From Ignavibacteriales bacterium (GTDB lineage: Bacteria > Bacteroidota > Ignavibacteria > Ignavibacteriales > Melioribacteraceae): a stretch of 64,000 bases of DNA. The notes beneath the pieces were generated by a model. The model ran no database searches, was not told the DNA's origin, and saw only the letters and a list, made by a program, of their open reading frames with translations. The translations under genes were made by a program, and so were the position numbers. Below are positions 31,493 to 40,256 of the stretch, piece by piece; position 1 is the stretch's first letter, and each line of letters opens with the position of its first letter. Location of the stretch: assembly GCA_016177735.1 (NCBI GenBank), contig JACOUS010000003.1, positions 1 through 64,000 of the forward strand, read 5' to 3'.

Positions 31493-33838
31493 CTAAAATT
31501 TTATGCTCACGCCGATGCTTGGCAAAATTGGGAACATGTTCACGTTTTCAACTTTCTGCGTGAGTATGCCCTCTTTAATTTTATTTTCGTATTCAATGAA
31601 CCAAACATTTTTTCTGTTAAGCATGTTGAATATTTGTAAGTACGGTGCAAGCGACCAGCCGTCGTACTGAATTTCGTAGGTCAAACTAAAATCAAGCCGC
31701 GCATAATACGGGAGTCTAAATTCGTTGATGCCCGAAGGATAAATTGCCGGACTGTTTTGGTTTAAATCCCAATCCGGTGCTTGATTAATAACATATACAG
31801 AAGACGGAAGTGTTATCGGCTGACCGGAAAAATATGTGAAGTTAAAACCGAGCATCCATGTTTTATCGGATTGAACAAATTGTCTTCCGTGCAATTCGTT
31901 GAACACATTATTGAGATCGAAATTTGCCACCAAGTTTACCGAGTGCGTTCTATCGTGACGCGGATTGAAAGCTTTGCCGCTGTTAACTCGATCAATTGTG
32001 TATTCGGTTTTTGCGAATGAATACGCCGCCCATCCGGTTATTGCACCGACATCTTTGCGAAGCAAAAGTTCTATGCCGAGAGAGTTTCCATTCCCTTTAT
32101 TGAATAATCCTTTTGTTGTGTTGAAAAGAGGTTCGTTTTCGTCGCTGTATCCGTCGGCGGAAATATCTGCAAGAAAAGCCGGGTTGTATGAATAAATGTT
32201 TGAATAATCTTTGTAGTATGCTTCTGCTTCGAACTCGATATTTTGTGCAATTTCTTTTTGGTAGCCGAGAATGAAATGCGCCGCTGACGAACCTTCAATA
32301 TATTCGTCCGCGGTAGTCCATATGCTCACAAAAAATAATCTCGGAATGCGGTTTGCATATTGATGAAACAATCCGGTTGAGAATTTCAGGTTGCTTGTTT
32401 CAGTAAGCCGGTATTTGATTGAAAGACGCGGATCGAGGTTTTTATAATCTACATCGGAATCAAAATAATCTGCGCGTAAGCCGGCTTCAATATTCCAGAG
32501 AATATTCGGCTGCCATGTTGTTGTAAAGTATGTTGAAAACAATCTTCGGAATTTTGCAACATCAACTTTGCCGCCGATAAAATCTTGTTTTAAACCGCCG
32601 CTCACATTTTTCTGCTCGAATCCGAATTTGAAATTGAGTTGATCGCTGTAGAAATATTCAACTGCGCCTTTAAATGTTACATCGCGGATTCTATTTTTTT
32701 CGGTGAACTCAACATCATCAAAATCGAAATCGGAAAAGAAACGGCTTGCAGTAATCCAAAAATTTCCAAAAACTTTTGGTGAAATAATTGTTCGCCAGTT
32801 AATACTTCCGGTTTGATTTCCCCAAACGTAATCGAAGCCGAGTGATTGAGCGCGTTCTTTATCAAGCACAAAATCGAGATCGTCAATCCCGCCGTAAAAA
32901 CTTACGCTCAATTTGTTCGAGTTGTCGATATCGAAAAATGCTTTGATGTTCCCGTCGAGAAAATAATAATTGGGAACATCATCAATTATTTTTGCAACGG
33001 TTTGATCAATGTATGTTCTTCTCAATGAACCCGATAAAGAGCCGATACTTCCAATCGGTGTCTGCAATGTTGTGTTGACCGAGAGGAGACTCACCGAAAC
33101 TTTTCCTTCGAACTCGTTTCTGTTGCCGTCGTTATTTGTAATGTTAATAACGGAAGAAAGTCTGCCGCCGTACTCAGCACCGAAGCCGCCTTTGTACACT
33201 TCAACTTTTTTAATTGCATCCGTATTGAAAGTTGAGAAGAGACCGAATGCATGTTCGGGATTGTAGACGTCTGTGCCGTCAACAAGAAAAAGATTTTGAT
33301 CGGGCGTTCCGCCGCGTACGTAAATTGCCGATGAAAAATCCGACAGCGGTACAATACCCGGTAATGACTGCAATGTTCTCAAAAGATCCGACTCGACAGC
33401 TTGCGGTACTTTGCCAAGCTGCACCGGCGAAAGATCAATCTTTGAAACCGGCTTGTTGAATAGTTTATCAATTGTTCTAATCGAATCTGCAGTAACAACA
33501 ACTTCTTCGCCGGTCAAAACTTCTGTGCTCAACGAAACATCAATTCTTTTTTCTTCGCCGGCTTTAATAGAAATCCTTTGTGAAAAAGTTTTGTATCCGA
33601 TGTAACTTACCGTCAGTTCGTATGTGCCGGGTTGGAGATTCGGAATAACATAGTAACCGCTTACATTTGTACTTGCGCCGCGGCTTACTTCTTTCAGATA
33701 GATATTGGCTCCAATCAATGCTTCGCCGTTCGAAGCATCATAAACAAAGCCGTTTAAAGTTGTCTCGCCGTTTTGTGCAAATGAATTGTTCAACAATATA
33801 AAGAGTAAAAAAGGAATGATCAGTTTGTTAAATCGCAT
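31493..33838 (-). CDS. TonB-dependent outer-membrane receptor with CarboxypepD_reg domain
   Basis: The 781-residue protein has a signal peptide (LIIPFLLFILLNNSFAQ). A carboxypeptidase-regulatory-like domain follows at about 25-110 (LNGFVYDASNGEALIGANIY), then a plug domain (about 120-230; SAIYVRGGTPDQNLFLVDGT) and a 22-strand barrel. It ends with the expected phenylalanine, KF. There is no SusD gene beside it; instead the DUF4249 lipoprotein follows. Such pairs import large or bulky ligands across the outer membrane, and the ligand is not evident from context. Confidence 0.92.
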   Translation of the reverse strand: MRFNKLIIPFLLFILLNNSFAQNGETTLNGFVYDASNGEALIGANIYLKEVSRGASTNVSGYYVIPNLQPGTYELTVSYIGYKTFSQRISIKAGEEKRIDVSLSTEVLTGEEVVVTADSIRTIDKLFNKPVSKIDLSPVQLGKVPQAVESDLLRTLQSLPGIVPLSDFSSAIYVRGGTPDQNLFLVDGTDVYNPEHAFGLFSTFNTDAIKKVEVYKGGFGAEYGGRLSSVINITNNDGNRNEFEGKVSVSLLSVNTTLQTPIGSIGSLSGSLRRTYIDQTVAKIIDDVPNYYFLDGNIKAFFDIDNSNKLSVSFYGGIDDLDFVLDKERAQSLGFDYVWGNQTGSINWRTIISPKVFGNFWITASRFFSDFDFDDVEFTEKNRIRDVTFKGAVEYFYSDQLNFKFGFEQKNVSGGLKQDFIGGKVDVAKFRRLFSTYFTTTWQPNILWNIEAGLRADYFDSDVDYKNLDPRLSIKYRLTETSNLKFSTGLFHQYANRIPRLFFVSIWTTADEYIEGSSAAHFILGYQKEIAQNIEFEAEAYYKDYSNIYSYNPAFLADISADGYSDENEPLFNTTKGLFNKGNGNSLGIELLLRKDVGAITGWAAYSFAKTEYTIDRVNSGKAFNPRHDRTHSVNLVANFDLNNVFNELHGRQFVQSDKTWMLGFNFTYFSGQPITLPSSVYVINQAPDWDLNQNSPAIYPSGINEFRLPYYARLDFSLTYEIQYDGWSLAPYLQIFNMLNRKNVWFIEYENKIKEGILTQKVENVNMFPILPSIGVSIKF

Positions 33839-34055
33839 AAAGTTGTCTTTAATTTGTGAATTATTTTTTAATGTCGTTATGACGAACGAAACGAAGTGAT
33901 TGTTACAAATTAAAGAAAGAAAAAGTTTCAGCTAATCATTTTAAAAAATTTGTATCGGCATCAATTAATTTTGTTCAAAAAAATTCATGGCAAAAAATTG
34001 TATAAAAGATTACGATAATGTAAAGACGGCTTTGCTGGTGACTAAAAAAATAATT

Positions 34056-34082
34056 GTAGAGACGGGATATATCCGTCTTTAC
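34056..34082. repeat. GAGACG-family palindrome between two minus-strand genes
   Basis: GTAGAGACGGGAT (34056-34068) and ATCCGTCTTTAC (34071-34082) form a near-perfect stem with one bulge and one mismatch. It is 53 bp downstream of the rlmN stop as read on the minus strand. A partial copy GTAAAGACGGC is at 34020. The rest of the gap 33839-34134 holds no gene. Confidence 0.55.
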
Positions 34083-34134
34083 CTAACAGAACAAACAAAA
34101 AAAAATGGTGAAGTAATCATTCAAAATAGACTAG

Positions 34135-35199
34135 CTATTTCATTTTCACTGCAAGCTGTCCGCAAGCGGCGGCAATATCGTCACCTTGTGTTTCGCGTAC
34201 CATAACAGTGATGTTATTGCTGCGGAGTTTATCAACGAAGCGAAGTATTTCATCATAAGGTGTCGGTTCAAGTTCGGCTGATATTCCGCCCGGATTCATA
34301 TGCTTGATGCTGTTGAACGGAATAACATTTATTTTGGAAGGAAATTTTGCGCAGAGTTTTGTAATGGCTTTTACGTCATCGTCTGTGTCATTCAAATCTT
34401 TCAGCATTGTGTATTCAAAAGTGATGCGCGTTTTTGTTTTCTGAGAATAGTATTTGAGCGCTTCAACGTTTTCTTTTAACGAATACTTTTTGTTTATCGG
34501 CATTATTTTGGAACGGAAATCTTCAAAAGCCGAGTGAAGAGAGAAAGCAAGCTTAACTCTCAAGCCGCTGTCTGCAAGTTCCTTTATTTTGTGCGGAATG
34601 CCGGAGGTGGAAACTGTGATTCTTGTTCTGCTCAATCCTTTTGTTAGTTCGTGCGTAAAAATTTCTGCAGACTTTAAAGTAGTGGTGAAATTGAGCAGCG
34701 GTTCGCCCATTCCCATATAGACAATATTTGTGATTTTTTCTTTGCCGTTTTCTTTGGCGGTCAGCAAATATTGATCAACAACTTCGCCGGCTGTTAAATT
34801 TCTTTTGTAGCCCATCAATCCGGTTGCGCAAAATTTGCAATCGAGAGGGCATCCGACTTGTGTAGAAATACAAAGTGTACTTCTTTCTTTTTCGGGAATC
34901 AGCACGGATTCTATTTTATGTTTATCATGAGTTTCAAACAGAAATTTTTTTGTGCCGGTTGAATGTGAGTTTTGTGTAGTGACAAGGTTTAGTGTTCTTA
35001 AATTACAATTGTCATCAAGTTTGCCGCGCAGTTCTTTTGAAAGATTTTGCATCTCGTTGAAATCGAAACAGATATGATTGTAAATCCAGTTAAAAAGCTG
35101 GCTCGCACGGAATTTTGGTTCTCCGATCGAGATGCAGTAATCTTGCAATTCCGCAAGTGTAAATCCTTTTAATTCTATTTTCTTATCGGTCGTTTTCAT
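34135..35199 (-). CDS. rlmN: 23S rRNA (adenine2503-C2)/tRNA-A37 methyltransferase RlmN
   Basis: ATG 35199 starts the conserved N-terminus (IELKGFTLAELQDYCISIGE). The 354-residue radical-SAM enzyme shows the cluster motif C117-PLD-C121-KF-C124 in GCPLDCKFCATG, the GEPLLN motif (MGMGEPLLNF) and the C-terminal cysteine in RETQGDDIAAACGQLA, which is the methyl-bearing partner of the mechanism. It methylates A2503 of 23S rRNA and A37 of some tRNAs, affecting decoding accuracy. Upstream in-frame codons to 35319 are not conserved-looking. Confidence 0.95.
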   Translation of the reverse strand: MKTTDKKIELKGFTLAELQDYCISIGEPKFRASQLFNWIYNHICFDFNEMQNLSKELRGKLDDNCNLRTLNLVTTQNSHSTGTKKFLFETHDKHKIESVLIPEKERSTLCISTQVGCPLDCKFCATGLMGYKRNLTAGEVVDQYLLTAKENGKEKITNIVYMGMGEPLLNFTTTLKSAEIFTHELTKGLSRTRITVSTSGIPHKIKELADSGLRVKLAFSLHSAFEDFRSKIMPINKKYSLKENVEALKYYSQKTKTRITFEYTMLKDLNDTDDDVKAITKLCAKFPSKINVIPFNSIKHMNPGGISAELEPTPYDEILRFVDKLRSNNITVMVRETQGDDIAAACGQLAVKMK

Positions 35200-35361
35200 G
35201 GCACGCAAATATATGCATGTCAGTTCAAAAAACAGAGATGTAGTTTTTATTGATAACAAAAATTTCCGTGTATAGTTCTGTTTGTATTTTCGGAAGGCAT
35301 TCTTTAGTTTTGATATCACAACACAATAATCAAGAGTCCTTCTTCACAAAAAGAGGAACAA

Positions 35362-36504
35362 ATGAACTTCGAAATCACAGAAGATCAATTAATGATTCAG
35401 CAAACCGCAAAGGAATTTGCAGAAACAGAGATTGCACCTACAGCAATCGAACGCGATAAAAAAGCAGAGTTCCCCGGCAGTATTGTTAAAAAACTTGGCG
35501 AACTTGGTTTTATGGGAATGATGGTTTCCCCTCAATTTGACGGTGCCGGGCTTGATACCGTCAGTTATGTTCTTGCAATGATAGAACTTTCGAAAGTTGA
35601 TGCGAGCATCGGCGTAATTATGTCGGTAAATAATTCGTTGGTTTGTTACGGATTAGAAAAGTGGGGCTCCGATCATATTAAAGAAAAATATTTGAAGCCG
35701 CTTGCGCGCGGAGAAAAGCTCGGTGCGTTTGCTCTTTCCGAACCCGAAGCCGGAAGCGATGCAACACAGCAGCACACTACAGCTTTCAGAGAAAACGGAA
35801 ACTGGGTTATCAACGGAATGAAAAACTGGATTACGAACGGAACTTCCGCTGATTATTATTTGGTAATGGCTCAGACCGATAAAGAAAAAGCTCATCATGG
35901 AATTACTACTTTCTTGGTAGAAAAAGGAACACCCGGTTTCGATCATGGCGCTAAGGAAGATAAACTTGGCATTCGCAGCAGTGATACGTGTTCGCTTACT
36001 TTTGAAAATTGCAAAGTGCCCGATGAAAATATTGTGTGGGAAGTAGGTAAAGGTTTCAACTTTGCGATGAATACTTTGAACGGAGGAAGAATCGGAATTG
36101 CGGCACAAGCATGCGGCATTGCCGAAGGTGCTCTCATGGCGGCAAAAGGCTATGCTAAAACCCGTAAAGCATTCGGTACGGAAATAGCACATCACCAGGC
36201 AATACAATTTAAAATTGCCGATATGGCTGTTAAAGTTGAAGCGGCAAAATTGTTAACACTTCAAGCGGCGGCACTAAAAGATAACGGCAAAAAATATTTA
36301 AAAGAAGCGGCAATGGCTAAGCTGTATGCATCAAAGGTGTCAGTTGAATGCGCGCTCGAAGCAATTCAAATTCACGGCGGATACGGTTACGTGCGCGAGT
36401 ATCTTGTTGAAAGATTTCTACGCGACGCCAAGATTACAGAAATTTATGAAGGTACTTCGGAAATACAAAGAATTGTTATTGCAAGAGAGTTGCTGAAAGA
36501 TTGA
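35362..36504 (+). CDS. Short-chain acyl-CoA dehydrogenase
   Basis: The 380-residue flavoprotein has the complete ACAD layout: N-terminal helices (TEDQLMIQQTAKEFAETEIA), the FAD/substrate middle domain (LGAFALSEPEAGSDA and NGMKNWITNGTSADYYLVMA), and a C-terminal helical domain with QIHGGYGYVREYLVERFLRD and the catalytic base region ITEIYEGTSEIQRIVIAREL, where the glutamate is E of YEGTSE. It resembles butyryl-CoA dehydrogenases. It oxidises acyl-CoA to enoyl-CoA and passes electrons to ETF. No other beta-oxidation genes are adjacent. Confidence 0.93.
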   Translation: MNFEITEDQLMIQQTAKEFAETEIAPTAIERDKKAEFPGSIVKKLGELGFMGMMVSPQFDGAGLDTVSYVLAMIELSKVDASIGVIMSVNNSLVCYGLEKWGSDHIKEKYLKPLARGEKLGAFALSEPEAGSDATQQHTTAFRENGNWVINGMKNWITNGTSADYYLVMAQTDKEKAHHGITTFLVEKGTPGFDHGAKEDKLGIRSSDTCSLTFENCKVPDENIVWEVGKGFNFAMNTLNGGRIGIAAQACGIAEGALMAAKGYAKTRKAFGTEIAHHQAIQFKIADMAVKVEAAKLLTLQAAALKDNGKKYLKEAAMAKLYASKVSVECALEAIQIHGGYGYVREYLVERFLRDAKITEIYEGTSEIQRIVIARELLKD

Positions 36505-36518
36505 ACGGAGAAAAAAAT

Positions 36519-36830
36519 ATGGATCAGGTATTAAAGAATGTGATTGATGTTATCGTTGAAGTTGCTCATCCGGATAAAATAATTTTGTTTGGTTCTAGAG
36601 CAAATGCAACAGCTGGTAACCAGAGTGATTATGATTTGCTTGTGTTAAAGAAGGGGATAAAAAACAGAAGGGAATTGACACAGAATATTTATAGAAATTT
36701 TTCCGATGTAGGTGCACCAATAGATTTGATTGTTGAAGAAACCGGAAGATTTGAAGAAAAAAAATCTGATCCATATTTGATATATAAAACTGTTGCTGAA
36801 GAAGGCAAGGTTGTTTATGAAGGATCATAA
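36519..36830 (+). CDS. MNT-type nucleotidyltransferase, antitoxin of an HEPN pair
   Basis: ATG 36519 has GGAG 8 bp upstream. The 103-residue product is a minimal nucleotidyltransferase with GSRANATAGNQSDYDLLVL, the GS...DxD metal site. It overlaps the HEPN gene by 14 bp. In characterised MNT-HEPN modules the nucleotidyltransferase adenylylates the HEPN RNase and so silences it. The later strand APIDLIVEE supplies the third acidic residue. The pair could equally be a housekeeping remnant. Confidence 0.85.
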   Translation: MDQVLKNVIDVIVEVAHPDKIILFGSRANATAGNQSDYDLLVLKKGIKNRRELTQNIYRNFSDVGAPIDLIVEETGRFEEKKSDPYLIYKTVAEEGKVVYEGS

Positions 36831-37209
36831 AAAAGCTAAAGAATGGTTCTTACGCGCTCAAAGCAATTTTGCTTTAGCTAAACTTGGTAATGGAAATGAT
36901 TTTATTCTTTACGAAGATTTATGTTTCGATTTACAACAAGCTGCAGAAAAATCTTTGAAAGCCGTTTGCATTCTTAATGGTATTATTTTTCCGAAAACTC
37001 ACGACATTGCATATTTAATATCACTTCTCGAAAAAGGAGGAATTGCAGTGCCCGAAGAAATAAACGACTCGAAAATTCTAACAGACTATGCTGTTGAAAC
37101 ACGATACCCGGCAGAGTTTGAACCAATTACTGAAGTAGAATATCTGAAAGCACTTGAATTAACCAAAAATGTGATGGAATGGGTTAAAGTCTTGCTCAAT
37201 CAATTATGA
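36817..37209 (+). CDS. HEPN-domain protein (toxin partner)
   Basis: The 130-residue helical protein matches PF05168: KAKEWFLRAQSNFALAKLGN, FDLQQAAEKSLKAVCILNG, PKTHDIAYLISLLEKGG and AVETRYPAEFEPI. The canonical RX4HXY motif of HepT is absent, but R in ETRYP and H in PKTHDI are the residues conserved in this HEPN branch. The start ATG 36817 lies within the end of the MNT gene, a coupling typical of these toxin-antitoxin pairs. Its stop overlaps the next ATG (ATGA), linking it to the YidD-like operon. Confidence 0.85.
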   Translation: MKDHKKAKEWFLRAQSNFALAKLGNGNDFILYEDLCFDLQQAAEKSLKAVCILNGIIFPKTHDIAYLISLLEKGGIAVPEEINDSKILTDYAVETRYPAEFEPITEVEYLKALELTKNVMEWVKVLLNQL

Positions 37210-37631
37210 AAAAATTTTTCCTAATAATATTTTTTTCGGCAATTGTTTCCTCCGCACAAACAGATTGGGTAAAATGGAATGCTGTGCAAGTTTCATACGA
37301 AATGAAAAATAATAACGAACTAGAACAGAGCGTTGGATTTTGGGCATCGTTACAATCTGCCTATAAATTCTTGATATCCGATCACGACGGCGATAACTGT
37401 CCGTTCTATCCGTCGTGCTCACAATTTTATGTTGAAGCTGTTAACAATTCCGGTTTTGTTAAAGGTACATTAATGTTTGCCGACCGCTTTACGCGCGATT
37501 TGAATTTTTTCAAGGGATGGAAACATTATCCCGTTCATTGCAAAACCGGGAAGTTTTTTGACCCGCCGTACAATTACAATTTGAATCCGCGCTCAATTCA
37601 ATTTTTATCCGCAGAGAATTCTTCCGAGTGA
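37206..37631 (+). CDS. yidD: YidD-like protein with a Sec signal peptide
   Basis: The 141-residue protein contains the YidD core: NCPFYPSCSQFYVEAVNNSG, then KGTLMFADRFTRDLNF, matching the family pattern C-x-F-x-P-(T/S)-C-S-x-Y...G...G...R-(I/F)-x-R. YidD normally is about 75 residues, attaches to the inner face of the membrane by an amphipathic helix, and helps YidC insertion. This copy is nearly twice as long and opens with an evident export signal, MKKFFLIIFFSAIVSSAQ, so it may work in the periplasm. It overlaps the HEPN stop by four bases and is followed after one base by a TPR gene. Confidence 0.85.
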   Translation: MKKFFLIIFFSAIVSSAQTDWVKWNAVQVSYEMKNNNELEQSVGFWASLQSAYKFLISDHDGDNCPFYPSCSQFYVEAVNNSGFVKGTLMFADRFTRDLNFFKGWKHYPVHCKTGKFFDPPYNYNLNPRSIQFLSAENSSE

Positions 37632-37632
37632 A

Positions 37633-38529
37633 ATGATTATTAAAAGAACAAAATCTCATATCGCCGAAATTTTCTGCAATGTTCTTTGCGTTTTTGTTAT
37701 TACCGTTGTATCCGTTAATGCACAGAAGTTGAACGATGATTTTTTTTCGCCGAAATCACGGCTCTCATTTGGCAATTATCTATTCCTTGAAAAAGATTAT
37801 TTGAGAGCGTCGAACGAATACAAAGAATTTCTGAAAACCGATAATAACGATACGGTACGATTCAAACTGTCTGAAAGTTTTTTACGGATCGGCAGATACG
37901 AAGAAGCGGCGAATAATTTTAAGTCGCTCTTCTTCTCTACTTCATTAACAGATGAAGCACGATTGGGACTTTTTAAGTCGCTTTTTTTCGAGAAAAATTT
38001 TGTTCGTTTCCGCCAATACAGACTTGAGGAAAACTATACTACTGAAAAATTTTCACATGACATAGACCGCCTTAATTACATTTCGTATTTCTTTGATAGT
38101 GAACCGCTGCCTGATTCGAGCAGATTATTCTCTGCATTTGCTGATTTAAATAGAGCAGACATAAAAAAATTTTATTATATGAAAAAAAATCCCGATACAA
38201 AAAATCCGGTTACGGCGGCACTGCTTTCTGCGGCTATACCCGGACTAGGGAAAATTTACACCGGTGAAATTGGAGACGGTATTACTTCGTTAATTACAAC
38301 CGGACTGCTTGTTTTTCTTTCTGCAAATAATTTCCGGCACGATCATAATTTCCGCGGATGGCTGTTTGCCGGTTTTGCCGCGCTGGCGTACGGAGGAAAC
38401 ATTTACGGTTCGGCAGCTTCGGCGCAAATTTATAATGCCGGTGTAAAATTCAATTTTGATAATGAAGTGAAATTGTTCTTCGAAAAGCACAATTACTTTC
38501 TTCCTGAATTTGATTTTGTGAACAGATGA
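37633..38529 (+). CDS. TPR protein with a C-terminal double-glycine membrane domain, copy 1
   Basis: The 298-residue protein has a signal peptide (VLCVFVITVVSVNAQ), TPR-like helices (KSRLSFGNYLFLEKDYLRAS and LSESFLRIGRYEEAANNFKS), and from about residue 200 a hydrophobic domain starting SAAIPGLGKIYTGEIGDGIT and ending AYGGNIYGSAASAQIYNAG. The P-G-x-G-x-x-Y-x-G pattern recalls TM2/DUF5683-type membrane units. The next gene repeats this architecture. It is exported and probably inner-membrane or envelope associated. It is linked to yidD by a one-base gap. Confidence 0.75.
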   Translation: MIIKRTKSHIAEIFCNVLCVFVITVVSVNAQKLNDDFFSPKSRLSFGNYLFLEKDYLRASNEYKEFLKTDNNDTVRFKLSESFLRIGRYEEAANNFKSLFFSTSLTDEARLGLFKSLFFEKNFVRFRQYRLEENYTTEKFSHDIDRLNYISYFFDSEPLPDSSRLFSAFADLNRADIKKFYYMKKNPDTKNPVTAALLSAAIPGLGKIYTGEIGDGITSLITTGLLVFLSANNFRHDHNFRGWLFAGFAALAYGGNIYGSAASAQIYNAGVKFNFDNEVKLFFEKHNYFLPEFDFVNR

Positions 38530-39368
38530 AAAAATTATTCTATAAATATTTTCTTCTTATTGAAATTTTTGTCGTGTCTTCTCTTTTTCCGCAAGATAGA
38601 CTTTCGATTCAATTTGATTACGCAAACAAACTTTTCCAAACCTCGCAATACTTTGATGCGATTACCGAATACAAACGGCTGCTCTTTTTTGACGAAGCAA
38701 AAAAATATTCCTACAAAGCATATTTTCAAATTGGCAAATGCTACAAAGCCGGCGCAAAATTCGACGAAGCAATAAAATATTTTTCAACTGCATCTATAAA
38801 TGCCGCCAACGAAAATGAAAAGTTGAGTGTATATTTTGAAATTGTTCGGACGAATATTTCGAGAAGAACAACAAGTCGTGCATTGCAGATACTTGATGAA
38901 ATAGAAAAAGAAAACACAAATACATTTATTCGAGATTCGATCAATTATTGGAGAGGATGGACGTACATATTTGCCGATGATTGGAAAAATGCCGCCGATG
39001 CTTTTTCAAAAATTAAATCCGACCACGAATTAAAAAAGCTCTGCGAGCAAGTGGAAAAGGAAAAAGTTTCTGTTACCTTTACAAAAGCAATTTCTTATTT
39101 TTTGCCGGGTGCCGGAGAAGTTTATTCCGGCAATATTTTATCCGGCTCAATCACGTTTGGCTGGAATTTGTTATTTGGTTATCTGACAATTAATTCTTTT
39201 GCAGAAGAAAGAATTTTTGACGGAATGGTAATTGGAAGTCTGGGCTGGCTCAGATTTTACAGAGGCAATATTCAAAGTGCTGAAGAATCCGCCAAACAAA
39301 AAAATATTGCGATAGCCAACAAAATTTTGAAATATCTACAATACGAATATAAAGGTGCGAAGCCGTGA
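38526..39368 (+). CDS. TPR protein with a C-terminal double-glycine membrane domain, copy 2
   Basis: The 280-residue protein is a diverged paralogue of the preceding one: leader (YFLLIEIFVVSSLFPQ), TPR repeats (LFQTSQYFDAITEYKRLLFF and YFQIGKCYKAGAKFDEAIKY), then FLPGAGEVYSGNILSGSITF and a tail LRFYRGNIQSAEESAKQKN that aligns with the GGNIYGSAASAQ tail of copy 1. It overlaps its neighbour by ATGA and the ACT gene by a further four bases. Function is unknown. Conservation of order with yidD suggests an envelope assembly role. Confidence 0.75.
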   Translation: MKKLFYKYFLLIEIFVVSSLFPQDRLSIQFDYANKLFQTSQYFDAITEYKRLLFFDEAKKYSYKAYFQIGKCYKAGAKFDEAIKYFSTASINAANENEKLSVYFEIVRTNISRRTTSRALQILDEIEKENTNTFIRDSINYWRGWTYIFADDWKNAADAFSKIKSDHELKKLCEQVEKEKVSVTFTKAISYFLPGAGEVYSGNILSGSITFGWNLLFGYLTINSFAEERIFDGMVIGSLGWLRFYRGNIQSAEESAKQKNIAIANKILKYLQYEYKGAKP

Positions 39369-39370
39369 AA

Positions 39371-39793
39371 ATGTCTGAAGATGAAATCAGAAAAATTACA
39401 TTTGATGCTGTTCAAGAATTAGGTGAGCGCGCAACTCCGGAAGCAGTTAAAGATGTTGTAAGAAAAAAAGTTGAAATATTGAGCGGCGGAGATTACAGTT
39501 TTAAACAAGGAGAAATTTCTTCTGGCAAAGTAATTCTAACTTCGTTCGGATTGAACAAACCCGGAATTGTTGCCGCCGTTACAAAAGCTCTTGGTGAATC
39601 GAACTGCGACATTCAGGATCTCAGTCAAAAAATTATGGGCGATTTTTTTACGATGATTATGATAATTGATATTTCTACTTCTCCAAAAGATTTAAAAGAA
39701 ATCCAGCAAGAAATGGCGCGAGTTGCCGAAGAACTCAAAATTAAAATTTATCTCCAGCATGAAGATGTGTTTAGATATATGCACAGAATCTGA
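39371..39793 (+). CDS. ACT-domain regulatory protein (UPF0237-like)
   Basis: The 140-residue protein has a helical N-terminus (SEDEIRKITFDAVQELGERA) and a C-terminal ACT domain: KVILTSFGLNKPGIVAAVTK, ESNCDIQDLSQKIMGDFFTM and IYLQHEDVFRYMHRI. The loop GLNKPGIV is the amino-acid-binding turn. UPF0237 and UPF0210 proteins are usually encoded together, as here with a broken gene between them, and are presumed to be sensors or enzymes acting with glycine or serine-like ligands; the ligand is not shown. GTG 39365 is an alternative start. Confidence 0.88.
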   Translation: MSEDEIRKITFDAVQELGERATPEAVKDVVRKKVEILSGGDYSFKQGEISSGKVILTSFGLNKPGIVAAVTKALGESNCDIQDLSQKIMGDFFTMIMIIDISTSPKDLKEIQQEMARVAEELKIKIYLQHEDVFRYMHRI

Positions 39794-39856
39794 AAGTTGA
39801 AAAGTAGAAAGTTGTGAGTTGCCGGTAGTTAGTTGTTTTCATAAAAAGATGGAAAA

Positions 39857-40249
39857 ATGGAAAGAACTAATTTTGAAAAATTGGATGTATATAAATTATC
39901 TGAAAAATTAGCTGATTTAATTTGGGATATAATTATTGAATGGAATCCGTTTGCTTAAGATACAGTTGGCAGACAAATCATAAAATCCAGCGGCAGTTTT
40001 GGTGCAAACATCGCTGAAGGAACCGGCAGAGGAAGCGCAAAAGAGAATAAAAGATTTGCTCGCATTACACGGGGTTCATTATTTGAAACAAAGCATTGGC
40101 TTAGAATAGCATTGAAAAGAAAATTACTCACTCAAAAAAATGTTAATGTGATAAAAATTATAGTGGATGAATTATCTCCACGTTTAAGTGCATACATAAA
40201 TTCTATAAAAACAAAATCAAATAACTATAAACAACCATCAACCAACTAA
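39857..40249 (+). pseudogene. Four-helix-bundle (S23/IVP-like) gene broken by an in-frame TAA
   Basis: Reading from ATG 39857 gives MERTNFEKLDVYKLSEKLAD, then WNPFA and a TAA stop at 39956-39958. The same frame then continues DTVGRQIIKSSGSFGANIAE, GTGRGSAKENKRFARITRGS, LFETKHWLRIALKRKLL to a TAA at 40247. The whole matches the four-helix bundle family (TIGR02436, 23S rRNA intervening-sequence protein). Homologues have lysine at the stop, so one A-to-T change in AAA or AAG suffices. It is either a recent pseudogene or a sequencing error. Confidence 0.85.
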
Positions 40250-40256
40250 TAACAAC

